64,000 bases of DNA from Beroe forskalii. Lineage: Eukaryota > Ctenophora > Nuda > Beroida > Beroidae. The DNA is taken from positions 1,550,001-1,614,000 of the forward strand of contig WFMF01000006.1 in NCBI GenBank assembly GCA_011033025.1, written 5' to 3'. Both the position numbers and the translations under genes were made by a program. The notes under the pieces are model-generated. The model did not search any database. It had not been told where the DNA came from and worked only from the letters and a program-made list of their open reading frames with translations. Below are positions 49,080 through 62,259 of the stretch, one piece after another (position 1 is the first letter of the stretch; every line of letters starts with the position of its first letter).

Positions 49080-51300
49080 TTCGCTCTTTTCCTTTTTCTA
49101 CCTTCGTTCCAACACGTGTTCCCACGTTACCACCTCTTTGCACTTTTTTGCCCGGCGCTTGCCCCTAGGCTACCGCTTTTTTGCAAACTTTTCGTAAAAA
49201 TCAAAATATCCGTAAACATATTGTAGCTTAATTATATTCACGGATTTATTCAACGCCGTTCAAACTGGGCAATAAAAGGGGGGGGCACATGAGAACACAT
49301 TCTGAAACGGCGGTGGAATAAGGGTGCGAAAACGGGGCAAAAGAGTGAAAAAGGTCGCGCCCTTGGGGCACGCACCGGACAAGAAGGGGTAAGAAGGTGT
49401 AAAACTGTAAAAAGGGGGAAAGACGAAAGGGAACGTTGACGGAACAGTCATTGACCAATTTTTTCCTCAGATTGTATTTTTGTTTAACGAAAGGCATTGA
49501 AGTGGTGTTAGAAATGTAAAAGTTCTGAAAGTGGCTCGAAAATTTGTCCATACGTACTACCTTTACTGTGGTAAGGTAACCATGATGACAATGGAATATG
49601 AGTGTACAATTTCTGTACACGTGTACTTATGATGAATCATAATTGCCGTTGTTTTTTGTCTCTCCGCGCCCATCTTCAAAATTACCAACTTCTTAATTCG
49701 AGGATTTCTGTTGAACACGAGGTAAATATTTTTACTGACACTAAACTTGATTTTCTGAGTGACCTGGCCCTGGGCAAAGTTCAGCAACCTCGTCCATATC
49801 CGACTGTATGGAGTATGAACGTCAAATTACGCACATCTTAAGGCAATGTAATCTGATTTTAGAGCTTCCCTAATATCTTGACCTCTCGGGGTATCTTTTT
49901 GAGGTGTGTTACAGTTCACAAATGAACTTTCTAGGTGCAAAACATTGCAAACCACATTTGCCTGCAATCATGCACTGCAAAAAAATACCCAATTGTGAAT
50001 TGCGATGAAATACGCCACGCCTCTGAAGGTCGAGACACCACAATAAGACAATAGATTCTAAGCTCATCGAATAACATCGAAGCTCTAAGCACTGCTAGAT
50101 GAAATAAAATTATACACGCAAAAATTGTATTTATAAGTTTAAAGTCTGGACAGTCTGGAAGAATGCCGACTCACCTTCGGCGGACTCGCTTAAGCAGACC
50201 TAAAGATAAATTGGTTCGAAAATAATGCTATTTTAGTATTTTTATCTTGAGCTGAGGCGGGTTTAAAAGGTTTTTAAATTTAAAAGGTTTGTTTGATAAG
50301 GTTATTGATTTTATGAATCTACGTTTGACTTTTCAGGTGTGACGAATGCAATGACACCGACAACTTGAAACGTCTTAAAAGCACATTCAAATAAAGATAG
50401 ACTGTGATGAGTTCAAATATAAACAATTGCCTATTCTCTGCTCGATGAAATTTGACAAATCCGAAAATTTAGAAACCAAAAACCAGTTCTTCCAGAGTTT
50501 TATTTCTTAGCCATTCTCCGATTCTTGATGAGTCAAAAGGCAGTATGGTTGAACAGTTGAAAGCATTGCCGTTTTAATAAAGCTTTATTAAAAGACTATT
50601 AATTTATGTTAATTTGGGTAACCCAGGAACCGAAGTTTTTAGAACTTTGAACAATTTCTGTGATTCTGAGATTTTTTATTAGGTACTTGCCAATTCATTG
50701 AAAATTTGAGCAAGAAACTTAGAAAAATGTGATGCCTCAAAAAAGGGCACCTTGACTTCACAAAATATAAAGAAATGATCACATATTGCATCAATATTTC
50801 AATTAAGGGTACAGTTTGAGGGACAAGCAAAATTAATCATGATTTAATTTACTCGGACAATTAAATCCCATGAAGTGTGAGCGTTCCGACTTTTAAGCTT
50901 ATATAATCTGTGCTAGCCTCATATCTTATCGAATCATCAATTTCACTTCCTTTCCACGATTTTCCTATCTCTATTCCTCGAACAGTACACACTACACCCG
51001 CACACTGAATCTATTTACAAACTAAATCCAGCTGGCCTTTAACCCAAGCTTAAAAAGCCAATTCTAACCCCACTTTACAGATTCCCAGTCTATTTCTGAA
51101 AATAGAACTGGGCTTGTAATGTATGTAGGTACCTACCTACTTCCTTACTACTATACTGATAAACTGGTAAACTGGTAAACTGACCACTCGTCTATACCCT
51201 GTACAGCGTAGATACTTCCTTACAACCACAAGTCAACCACACGATCATACCTTGTAGTCTAGATAGTTCCCTGTAACCACAAATAAATCGCCCCTCTATT
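49080..51300. other. No gene seen; repeat fragments
   Basis: 49260-49430 has a G-rich block with TTGGGGCACGCACC, similar to one at 63800-63870, suggesting a further dispersed repeat. The rest is AT-rich without credible exons. Confidence 0.35.
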
Positions 51301-51758
51301 ATACCTTGGGTGGTATGCATAACTAGGGAATCTCTTATGGTTATAAAGGTTTTGCTTTATGCTTAAGGAAAATGCCTTATACATAAGGGCTTTGCCTTAT
51401 GCCTAAGGCAAACGCTTTATGTATAAGGGCAATGCTTTATACGTTTTGCTGGCCAAATCATCACATACCAGGATCTCTCGAATTGTGGAATGCTTTTCTG
51501 GTCTGTTTTCTTATATACTTTCATGAAAAACTTAGTTTATTGAACCAATCTTATCAGGAACATACTTGTGACCCTATTAAAAGCACCCAAAAAGAAGCCC
51601 TTAAGTATAAGGGATTTGCTTTTACCATAAGGCAAAAGCCTTATGGCTGAGGCATTTGCCTTATGATGATGGCAGTTGATCCACAAATTTAAGAGAAAAC
51701 CATAAAATTACAGAAACTCTAAGACTTTCTGTGTATTTTATGGTTTTCTCTAATTATG

Positions 51759-52725
51759 GTTCTCTACGAGTTCATAGGGGTCTGTTAAGAGTTCATAGGG
51801 GTATGTTAAGAATTCATAGGGGTATGTTTAGAGTTCATAGGGGTATCTTTAGAGTTCATAGGGGTCTGTTAAGAGTTCATAGGGGTATGTTAAGAATTCA
51901 TAGGGGTATCTTTAGAGTTCATATGGGTATGCTACGAGTTCATAGGGGTATGTTTAGAGTTCATAGGGGGCTGTTAAGAGTCAAAAGGGATATGTTTAGA
52001 GTTCATAGGGGTATCTTTGGAGTTCATAGGGGTATGTTTAGAGTTCATAGGGGTATGTTTAGAGTTCATATGGGTATGCTACGAGCTCATAGGGGTATGT
52101 TTAGAGTTCATAGGGGTATGTTTAGAGTTCATAGGGGTATGTTTAGAGTTCAAAGGGTATGTTAAGAGTTCATAGGGGTATGTTTAGAGTTCATAGGGGT
52201 ATGTTTAGAGTCCAGGGTATGTTTAAAGTTCATAGGGGTATGTTTAGAGTTCATAGGGGTATGTTTAGAGTTCATAGGGGCATGTTTAGAGTTCATAGGG
52301 GTATGTTTAGAGTTCATAGGGGTATGTTTAGAGTTCATAGGGATATGTTTAGAGTTCATAGGGGTATGTTAAGAGTTCATAGGGGTATGTTTAGAGTTCA
52401 TAGGGGTATGTTTAGAGATCATAGGGGTATGTTTAGAGTCGAGAGGGGTATGTTTAGAGTTCATAGGGGTATGTTTAGAGTTCATAGGGGTTTGTTTAGA
52501 GTTCATATGGGTATGTTAAGAATTCATAGGGGTATGCTTAGAGTTCATAGGGGTATGTTTAGAGTTCATAGGGGTATGTTTAGAGTTCATAGGGGTGTGT
52601 TTAGAGTTAATAGGGATATCTTTAGAGTTCATATGGGTATGCTACGAGTTCATAGGGGTATGTTTAGAGTTCATAGGGGGCTGTTAAGAGTCAAAAGGGA
52701 TATGTTTAGAGTTCATAGGGGTACC
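51759..52725 (+). repeat. 21-base minisatellite, left arm, about 45 copies
   Basis: Consensus ATAGGGGTATGTTTAGAGTTC, with homogenised copies and few indels, so the frame stays open throughout. Confidence 0.9.
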
Positions 52726-53720
52726 CTTATCAACTCATAACATACCCCAGTCAACTCATAACATACCCCAGTCAACTCATAACACACCCCTATCAACTCA
52801 TAACACACCCCTATCAACTCATAACATACCCCAGTCAACTCATAACACACCCCTATCAACTCCCCAATATGCACCCAGTCAACTCTCAACATACACCCTA
52901 TCAACTCATAACATACCCTATCAACTCATAACACACCCCTATCAACTCATAACATACCCCAGTCAACTCATAACATACCCAAATCAACTCATAACATACC
53001 CATATCAACTCATAACATACCCCAGTCAACTCATATCATACTCCTATCAACTCATAACACACCCCTATCAACTCATAACATACCCCTATCAACTCATAAC
53101 ACACCCCTATCAACTCATAACACACCCCTATCAACTCATAACATACCCCTATCAACTCATAACACACCCCTATCAACTCATAACATACCCCTATCATATC
53201 ATAACATGCCCCAGTCAAATCATAACACACCCCTATCAACTCATAACATACCCCAGTCAAATCTAACATACTCCCAACTCAACATACCTCGTTACACACC
53301 CCAGTCAACTCGTTACATAACACACCCCTATCAACTCATAACACACCCCTATCAACTCATAACATACCCCTATCAACTCATAACACACCCCTATCAACTC
53401 ATAACATACCCCAGTCAACTCATAACACACCCCCTATCAACTCATAACACACCCCTATCAACTCATAACATACCCCTATCAACTCATAACATACCCCTAT
53501 CAACTCATAACACACCCCTATCAACTCATAACATACCCCAGTCAACTCATAACACACCCCTATCAACTCATAACACACCCCAGTCAACTCATAACATACC
53601 CAAATCAACTCATGACATGCCCCAGTCAAATCATAACACACCCCTATCAACTCATAACATACCCCAGTCAACTCATAACATACCCCAATCAACTCATAAC
53701 ACACCCCTATCAACTCTTAC
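52726..53720 (-). repeat. 21-base minisatellite, right arm, about 46 copies
   Basis: Consensus (plus strand) ATCAACTCATAACATACCCCT. Its complement differs from the left-arm unit mainly in a TATGAGTTGA versus TTTAGAGTTC half. Confidence 0.9.
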
Positions 53721-54594
53721 AGACATAATTTGAATAATCAAATATGAATTCGCACTGTTTCCCTTATACATAAAGCAATTGCCTTAGGCATAAAGCAAAG
53801 CCCTTATGGATAAGGAAAATGCCTTATGCGTAAGGACTTTGCCTTATAAGTTTATAGTTTCTCTTAAATAAGAGATTCCCTAGTTATGCATACCACCCCT
53901 TGTGTCAGCACCTACCAAGTTTTTGACAAAATTTTTGGGGAAGCACTCTGCAAATATTTTGTACCTACGTGTGGACATACAGTTTAATAGGAAAAGGTAA
54001 AAAGTAATTTGTGTCTACAGTTCAAACAAATAGCAATGGCAAACAAAATAGGTAATGGCGTTATTGATACTAACATTTTCCAATCGAATTACCAGTGACA
54101 TTCTCTAATTTTTTACATTCTCCTACCTGATGATGATTTTATGACATTTAAACCCTCCATCTTTTGATTTCCTGAAAGCTTTAGGGTAAACCAGAAGGGG
54201 ATTACCCAGAAGGTGTTTAACCAGAAGGGGTTTAGGAGAAGGACCAAGGGGCCATCCCCCAATTTTCTAGCTCTCGACAGCCAGTTCCTGTTGTGAAGTC
54301 CCCATCCCGTCATGATTTATTCATGATGACCGTCATGATGTCATTAAGGCCTCGGCCTCCCCATGGGGATCAATCACTTACTTAATCTTGCATGCCATAT
54401 TTCTTATCCCATTAGAATTGCCAAAACTCTCTCATAGATTTATGGCAAACACAATACAAACTAAACGCTGTTCATGAAAATATAAAATGACAGCCTCAAC
54501 TCAACGCACAAACCAAAGAATGAATGAATCGTGAATAATTCATCAATTTCACTTCCCTTCCACGATACCACGATTTCGCTATCTCAATTTCTCG

Positions 54595-54850
54595 ACCATT
54601 ACGGTAAAGGGACACTTGACCCCACGAGATTACATCCCCCGACATTACATCCCCCGACACTACGTCCTCCGACATTACACCCCCTTCTACAGCACTGTAA
54701 ATCTATATTAATATAGAGAAAAGCGGGGGGCCAAACGTCGCAGATCGACGATTGCTGCGACATTTGACCCCCGGTATTACATCTCCCGATGAATAAACAT
54801 AGATCAAATGCACTGATCCGCAGCTTAACCAAGGTGTCTAAGTGCGACAA
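54595..54850 (+). repeat. Dispersed repeat shared with 7990-8200
   Basis: AAGGGACA, ACATTACATC-type blocks, AGCGGGGG, then GCGACATTTGACCCCC and a CGATGAAT..AACA..AGATCAAA segment occur in the same order inside the element at 6781-9072. Confidence 0.6.
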
Positions 54851-55042
54851 TAGACACTCTGCTAGAAATTAAACAGAGCTTTACAGCGTAAGTTGGGAAC
54901 GTTGATTTAATTATACGAAAAAATTTGAAATCAGAAGCTTGCTTTCGAATATATTTGAATATCTTGTATTGTGATAATCGTCGTCAGCTGCCTGAAGAAA
55001 TATCAAAACTCCAAACTTTCAAATAGTTGATGTCCTGTATTG

Positions 55043-58000
55043 ATGCTATTGGAGCTACTACTTCTATGTAGCTGTACTCTTGAAACTGTCTACACGAATA
55101 CTGGTAATCACTTGCCCCCAAGAAACAGAGTCAAACATGTTGACAAAAGTCCAGTGATTGGTGCTGAGGTGTCAAAGAACATCTACCATGGCTCTGATGC
55201 TGTCATTGGACAATTCCCTTTTCAGGTGAATATTAAACCAAATGAAACTCCAGCATGAGGTACATTAGAAGCCTTACCACTTCTTGGGATGTTTAGATAT
55301 ACATGGTTCACATTTTGTACCTGAATTATGAGACATGAAAATATATAATAATACTACTCTACAGAAAATATCAACAACGCAACAAATATGATATATTAAA
55401 AGAAATTTAATAAAATTAATAAAAGAAAGCGTCTTATAACATATTCTGCTAAATGTATTATCCCATGTGTTTTTCACACTTCTTTGACTTGGTTAAGTCA
55501 GGCAGATTTTATGGAGAATAAAAAGGAGTGGTTAATCATCTCTAACCTCTATTTTCTTAAAATTTTAGAACTTTTTGTCTCCAAGCCCCTGATCCCCTAC
55601 GATTATCAATACTTCAACAGGTCCGTTTAGCGTTCTCCACCTATTGGAGTGACACTCTCAATTCTTCCTGTGGTGGAGTTATCTTATCAGAGTCCTGGGT
55701 GGTTACAGCTGCTCACTGTGTAGCCTTAGATGAGGCTTCAGATGAGGGACTCAGGACTTACCTGGAACCTTCCTTCCTTATTCGGGTATCTATATTATTT
55801 GTGTATTTTTTGCTTCAAAATTTCATGATAACGACGACTAATAATTCATTCCAACTTGTGGTCTTTGAAACTGATTGCTCATCTACGCCGTTCCAACTTC
55901 TATCTTTTTACCACCCGGTTCTCCTCTTATCAATAACGTACTTCCACTCTCATTGTCAAGTCTGACACTACAGTCCCCACCCCCCATCTGACACTACAGT
56001 CCCCAGGTAGCTACAGGAGACCTGACTTCCATTCTCCATGTCTCGTCTCACACTACAGTCCCCAGGTAGCTACAGGAGATCTGCACGTGCAGATAAACGA
56101 AGGAACAGAGCAGTTCAGTGATGTGGACTGGATGTACATGCATCCTGAGTATGATACCAACACACTCAAGGTTTGAGTCGATTATTATCGAGTCAATGTA
56201 TCATAAACATGATAAACTTTATCATGTGAACCCGGAATAGGATCTACATCTTACTCTCTTTAACTTTCGTTACGAGTAATGAAAGGATCTCTAGCTCTGA
56301 CGTTTAATACATAAAATCCTTAATCCTCACCCACTTTCAGAACGATATCGCTCTCCTCCACTTGTCTACACCCTTTACCCTAAACTCTGATACAGCTTCA
56401 GCAATAGCTGTGTCAAGTGTCGAAGTTACCACATTCCATGAGGTGCTTGTGTCTGGTTCGTGTGCTTTGTTCTCAAATGTTTAGCATTTCTTTCTATCTT
56501 TGCGAGGGTTAGTACTCCCAAGTCCCAAGTTCAGTAACAGATCGACCTGTCTCACTTGTTTTAAATTCTCTGAATGAAATCTGAATTCTGATTTTATTAT
56601 CTTCTGACCTACCCAGGTTGGGGAATGACTCAGCACATGTGGCCTTCTAACAAACTGAAGTTCATGAAGCAAGCAGTACCGTCTACTTCAGTGTGCCGTA
56701 ACAGATACCCGTGAGTTTGCCAATCCAATAACATTCACATTTTCAAGCTATTTCCTCCTACGTCCAAACAGTCTGTTCGAATGTTTCATCCCCTGTTCTC
56801 GCCAGTATCTCCACAACACAACACACTTCCAGGTACGATGTACTGGATGGCATGTTCTGCTGTGGGTACTACAACATGACACAGAAGTCAGGGGCTGGGG
56901 ACAGTGGGGGTCCCATCGTAGCATTCAACAACTCTACTCCTTACTTAGTGAGTTAGGGAGCTTGTTTCCAGCTTTTCTTAAATTATGTTTGTGTCAATTG
57001 TCACGACTCGCATTCATAGATGCGATGTGATCTTCTAGAGACCCACACTTTTCTTTCACTGAATTTCAACTTTCCGTTATCCGTACCTTGCACTTCTCTC
57101 ACCCTCCGACATCCCAGGTGGGATTGGTGAGTTGGAGTCCTACTGTCCCTGGTTTGGGACTGTTTGATGTAAACACTGACGTGTTCTACTACAAGCAGTG
57201 GATAGAGGACAAAACAGTGAGTTTAAAGAGACTTGAGACTAACTGGTGTTGTGAATACAGACTGAGAAAGCAGTGTTTCACTGAAAGTTGCCCTATTTCC
57301 ACAAGCTAAAAGAATGCAATCTTCCTTTTCCTTCATTTCGATTGTACTTTTCTTAGATTAACTATTTCCTCTCCCCGGTGCAGGCTGATGACTTGACGTT
57401 AGTGCAGCTGGTAGCTAACGAGACACTGCAAGAGTACACGTGGACTAACAACAACACCAGATTCAGCTACAACCACCTCATAGTGTCCTGTTCTACTCCG
57501 TCATGCACTATTAATGTTAGTAGTTTTGTAAAACTAACTGTCCTAATTTTCCGAGCAATGATCTCAGAGACAAACTGATTTTACAATCTCCTGACCTGAT
57601 CTTATTGCTGTTTCCTTGATATTTTCCTTGTTTCAGGTCAAGTCTATCTCGATACACTTCGGAGAGGACCTATTCACCACTCTGTATGTAAGTGATGGAT
57701 GGGAAACTGGGCACAGGAACAGACGGCTCAAGATAACCCGCAATTCCGAAGATATGGCATGTGAGTTCTGAGTAAATTACGTTTACGTACGTTTTGTAAA
57801 ATTCTGTAAAAGCATGTGAAAATGTTTACAAGAGGTGTAAGAGGTAGGTAAATATAAACATATACTTTTTTAAATTTACGTTGTCTAAACTCACTTAATT
57901 TTCAGCTAAGTCGGTTGGTTTTGTCTCTCTTGAGAATACGTGTCGTGTACTGATGTATACAGGGGACTCAAATGACCTTGTTACTGTCAAGTTCAAATAC

Positions 58001-58498
58001 CAAATCTACAACGCCACGCTACCTTGCGATCGTGAGTGAAACTTCAGTTAACTATGATTCGAAGCTTTGATTATCAAAGTTGAATATTGATGGGGCTAGC
58101 ATGGACAATTCCATGTCATGAATCGTTTAATCTACTTTTAAATTCTCTGTTTTTCTCGCTACTTTACGGTTTATTTACCTATTCCATCCCCAGACTCCTC
58201 TAAGAAGTGCAACGAAGAGAACGACTGCAGTGACTTGAGAGATGAGCTAGGCTGCACCTACCCCAACTCTACGACCCCTGACGACACGGCTGTGGGGTGC
58301 TATCCCGCTGACTTCATCTGCAACCCCCTCGCAGCCCCCTCCCAAATCCATTGCATTCGATCCTATAAGACATGTGATGGGTATCAGGACTGTACTAATG
58401 GGACTGATGAACTGTTAGAGAAGTGTACTAGCTCAGAGATGGGTGTGGTCAGTAGTGTTATCTTGCTTTGGGGAGTGTTAATGTGGAATTTAATTTGA
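55043..58498 (+). CDS. Trypsin-fold serine protease with CUB-like region and LDLa domain
   Basis: Eleven exons: 55043-55225, 55621-55785, 56066-56170, 56341-56455, 56617-56710, 56833-56947, 57118-57216, 57384-57515, 57637-57760, 57906-58031, 58194-58498. All are GT-AG and phase-consistent, giving 520 residues. The signal peptide is MLLELLLLCSC. Catalytic triad: His in VVTAAHC, Asp in NDIALLHL, Ser in GDSGGP. Cys pairs 42-58 and 168-182 are present. Residues after DKT resemble a CUB domain. Then follows an LDL-receptor class A repeat (CYPADFIC, CDGYQDC, GTDE) and a hydrophobic C-terminus (VVSSVILLWGVLMW) suggesting a membrane or GPI anchor. Odd points: the residue at the trypsin 189 position is Lys, Cys191 and Cys220 are both missing, and the zymogen junction reads SKNIYHG, without a basic residue just before Ile. 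Confidence 0.9.
55979..56090 (+). repeat. Duplicated splice-acceptor segment
   Basis: CACTACAGTCCCCAGGTAGC with TACAGGAGA following occurs at about 55990 and again at 56052. Only the second copy leads into an open exon (exon 3 of the protease). Confidence 0.75.
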
Positions 58499-59627
58499 TT
58501 TGTTAGCTGTAACTTGGTAATTATTTGATTTCAGATTTCATTGAACTTGAATATTTGCTTAGGTCTTTGTATATTTGTAAATATCTATAGATTTTATGTA
58601 TTTTGTAACTAATTATTGAGTTATATTCCAATTTCACCTTTGTGCAAATTTTGGAAATTCATTTCGCATTTTTTTGGGATTTCGTAATTTCAAAATTGTA
58701 TAAAATTAAGTTTCTGCAATGCTTTGTTTAACCTCTCGTTTTATTTTTCCACTATATCAATCCACTGGTTACTGTCAACAATCAAATTATCTCAACAAAT
58801 TGCCCATCTTTTCCCTAAATCTTCGTTTGTAATATCGGACAGTCACACTTCCTCGGATTAGTTTGCGTTGCGCGCGAAAACAAAATACTGTACAAAGTTT
58901 TATCAATTTACTCACTGTGACATTATTGCGCGCGCTGCGCACATAGGATTCAACATACAGTACAGTACGGATAGGCAGGTTGAAAATTAAGCGAGGGGTC
59001 AAGGGAATAGCATTTGGACAACATTTTGAACGAATTCTCAGATGAAGCACATTTGGTCATGTAACGAAGTTAAACGAGTTGGTTTAAGTTAACGAATAAC
59101 TTGAACTTTCTGCAGTTATAAAACTTTCAAAAGACAGATTTCATAAAGCTATTCCGAAGCCCAAAAATTTCTATTCCAAGCCAAAATCAACATTTTACAA
59201 GCTAACTTGTCCCAGAGAAGCCAAATCTCATTCATGAATATCATCAATACGTACTGCATTTGATTCACAGCTCAGTAAATTGATAAATTCTACGACTATT
59301 ATTGACAATCGTTAAAATTCATTTAAGTTTTTCAAGATGTTTTATACTTTAATAGTAATACACTTCTAACCATTAGAATTTAGACTTACTAAATTTAGAC
59401 CATATTGACGTGATCCCAAATCAGCTACTACTTACTTATAAATACTGCAATTTAGTTAAAAAGACATGCTAACTAATAAGAATTACACTAAAACATTAAA
59501 CAAGGAGCTTAGAATGATATGTATAAAAGAAGTTTATCCCCTGCCTTAGTAAGTTTAATAATAACTGATACAAATAATGATTAGAATCATTCAGATTAAT
59601 CACTTCACTCAATCAATTCTCTCATTA

Positions 59628-61820
59628 CTCCAGTAGCTAGCCAAAGTTGAGTAGGCCTTTCGAGGTCCAGAGAATTTCTCATCGGAATTTGTTAGTTCAA
59701 ATGATAACAATCAACTTTGAGGGGGGTAGAAATTTTCAAACAGTGGCGAACAGGTGACCACGCCCACTTTTCGTCATTTAATTGGTGCGCATGTTCAAAA
59801 ATTCATATCTCGGGCTAGGAAGGTCGTAGAGACTTGTTTTTTTGGGGTCAAACGAATCGCAATGGCCATGTTTATATTTGACTTGTTAATAAACATATGC
59901 TCTAAAATGCTCCTGAACCGAGTTACAGGCCAAAAAGCATTTTGAGCCAAAGCGATGGCTAAAAATCGATTATTTTATCATAACTTAGGCTAGGATGGTC
60001 GCAGAGACTTCGTTCATAGCTCAAAAGAACCGCAATTGGCATGTTTATTTACGACTTGTGAATAAACATATGCCCTAAAATGCTCAGAAACCAAGTTATA
60101 GGCAAAAAACCTAATTTTTGGCAAAAAATTAATGTAGCATCCATGTTTTGGGGTCGAGACCAAAATTTTACCCCTGAAAATGTTCTTTAAACATCCCTCG
60201 TTTGACAGAAAAAGGTTTTGGGGGTCTAGAATAGTCACAATGGCTATGTTGAACTATTTAGCAACTGGATTTGATGCCCAATTTTGACATTTTTTTTGAC
60301 ACGCATGTCCAAAAATTCATATCTCGGGCCAGGAAGGTCGTAGAGACTTGTTTTTGGGCTCCAACGATTCGCAATCTCCATGATTATAGTAGAATTGTTA
60401 ATAAACATAAGCTCTAAAATGCTCCTGAACCGAGTTACAGGCCAAAAAGCATTTTGAGCCGACGCGATGGCTTAAAATTGGTAATTTGTTCATAATTTGG
60501 GCTAGGAAGGTCATCAAGACTTCGTTAATAGCTCAAAAGAACCACAATTGGCATGTTTATATACGACTTGTCAATAAACATATGCCCCAAAATGCTCAGA
60601 AACTCAGTTATAGGCCAAAAACTGATTTTTTTGGCCATTATCATATGCCAGATTTGCCAAAATGAATGCAGAATCCATGTTTTGATCCATAAACCAAAAT
60701 TTTAGACCCCAAAAATCTTTTTTCATCACAGGAGGGATGTTTGAAGTACATTTCGAAGGTCAAAATTTTGGTTTGCAGATCAAAACATGGATTCTGCATT
60801 CATTTTTGGCAAATCTGGCATAGCGATAATGGCCAAAAATCAGTGTTTTTGGCCTATAACTGAGTTTCTGAGCAATTTGGGGTATATGTTTATTGACATC
60901 ATGTTCCACCACAAGCAAACGATGCTAAGACCTTCTAGCCCAAATTATGAACAAATTACCAATTTTGAGCCATCACGTCGGCTCAAATGCTTTTGGCCTG
61001 TAACTCGGTTCAGGAGCATTTCAGAGCATGTTTATTAACAAGTCTAATATAAACATGGAGATTGCGATTCGTTGAGCCCAAAACAAGTCTCTACAACCTT
61101 CCTGGCCCGAGATATGAATTTTGGACATGCGTGTCAAAAAAATGTCAAAATTGGGCATCAAATCCAGTTGCTAAATAGTTCAACATAGCCATTGTGACTA
61201 TTCTAGACCCCAAACCTTTTCTTCGTCAAACGAGGATGTTTAAAGAACATTTTCAGGGGTAAAATTTTTGGTCTCGACCCCAAAACATGGATGCTACATT
61301 GATTTTTTTGCCAAAATTCCACAGCGAAAATGACCAAAAATCAGTTTTTGCCTATAACTTGGTTTCTGAGCATTTAGGGCATATGTTTATTCACAAGTTG
61401 TATATAAACATGCCAATTGCGGTTCTTTTGAGCTATGAACGAAGTCTCGCGACCTTCCTAGCCCAAGTTATGATGAAATAATCGATTTTTGTATCGCTTT
61501 TGGCTCAAAATGCTTTTTGGCCTGTAACTCGGTTCAGGAGCATTTTTAGAGCATATGTTTATTAACAAGTCAAATATAAACATGGCCATTGCGATTCGTT
61601 TGACCCCAAAAACAAGTCTCTACGACCTTCCTAGCCCGAGATATGAAATTTTGAACATGCGCACCAATTAAATGACGAAAAGTGGGCGTGGTCACCTGTT
61701 CGCCACTGTTTGAAAATTTCTACCCCCTCAAAGTTGATTGTTATCATTTGAACTAACAAATTCCGATGAGAAATTCTCTGGACCTCGAAAGGCCTACTCA
61801 ACTTTGGCTAGCTACTGGAG
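59628..61820. mobile_element. 2.2 kb near-perfect palindromic foldback element, TA target
   Basis: Ends CTCCAGTAGCTAGCC and its complement are flanked by TA on both sides (59626-59627, 61821-61822). The two 1.1 kb arms mirror each other around about 60724 with no substantial loop. Each arm holds two tandem copies of a roughly 515-base unit (CAAAAATTCATATCTCGGGC recurs at 59795 and 60308). No coding potential. It lies between two convergent genes. Confidence 0.9.
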
Positions 61821-62259
61821 TACATTGAATAATATGAACTCTTGCTCTGTAATCAGTATGATTATGAAGTTATTTCTCTTTTTATATAACATTCAAATTT
61901 TGAAACCAACTCATGTTCCAATGCTAATAAAATTGATTTGAATGCATCGCTGATTGTATTTGCAAGTTCGTATTAGTAGTTGAATCGCCTCGAGATCCAT
62001 CGTTCATTTTGTTGGAATGCGTAAGTTAGCACCCAATCCTTCATCAAATGATCAGATCAAAGTAAGAAAGTCAATGTTCTCAGTCCTTCTTTGAGAGCAA
62101 AACAAGCTTTGGACGCGATAGTCAAAGCCCTCCAATTGAAAATTAAACATGCCCTCTACAATCCGTGTAGTTCTTCAGCTATTCAGTCCTAGCTCATCAT
62201 ACATGAACATCACACATGGCGCAAACGACGCGCCTGATAGTGCGCGCGCATTGCACGTG

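Larger units (their letters stand above)
51309..53897. mobile_element. 2.6 kb foldback element with 21-base satellite arms
   Basis: Inverted ends GGTGGTATGCATAACTAGGG and its complement, flanked by the direct repeat CCTTG (51304-51308 and 53898-53902). Inside each end lies a block of AAGGCAAAGCCTTATG-type short repeats. The core is a 21-base satellite: units near ATAGGGGTATGTTTAGAGTTC at 51759-52725, then the related unit inverted (AACTCATAACATACCCCTATC) at 52726-53720. The turn-point near 52726 makes this a hairpin about 1 kb long. Open frames (RVHRGMF, YELIGVC) are satellite artefacts. Confidence 0.85.

Noticed and set aside
51731-52740. Long open frames with RVHRGMF repeats as a protein gene
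   Set aside because: They follow exactly the 21-base satellite, with no start context, splice sites or non-repeat part.
52713-53733. YELIGVC and STHNIPL repeat frames as genes or as a CRISPR array
   Set aside because: Units are contiguous with no unique spacers, and both strands are open only because 21 is a multiple of three.
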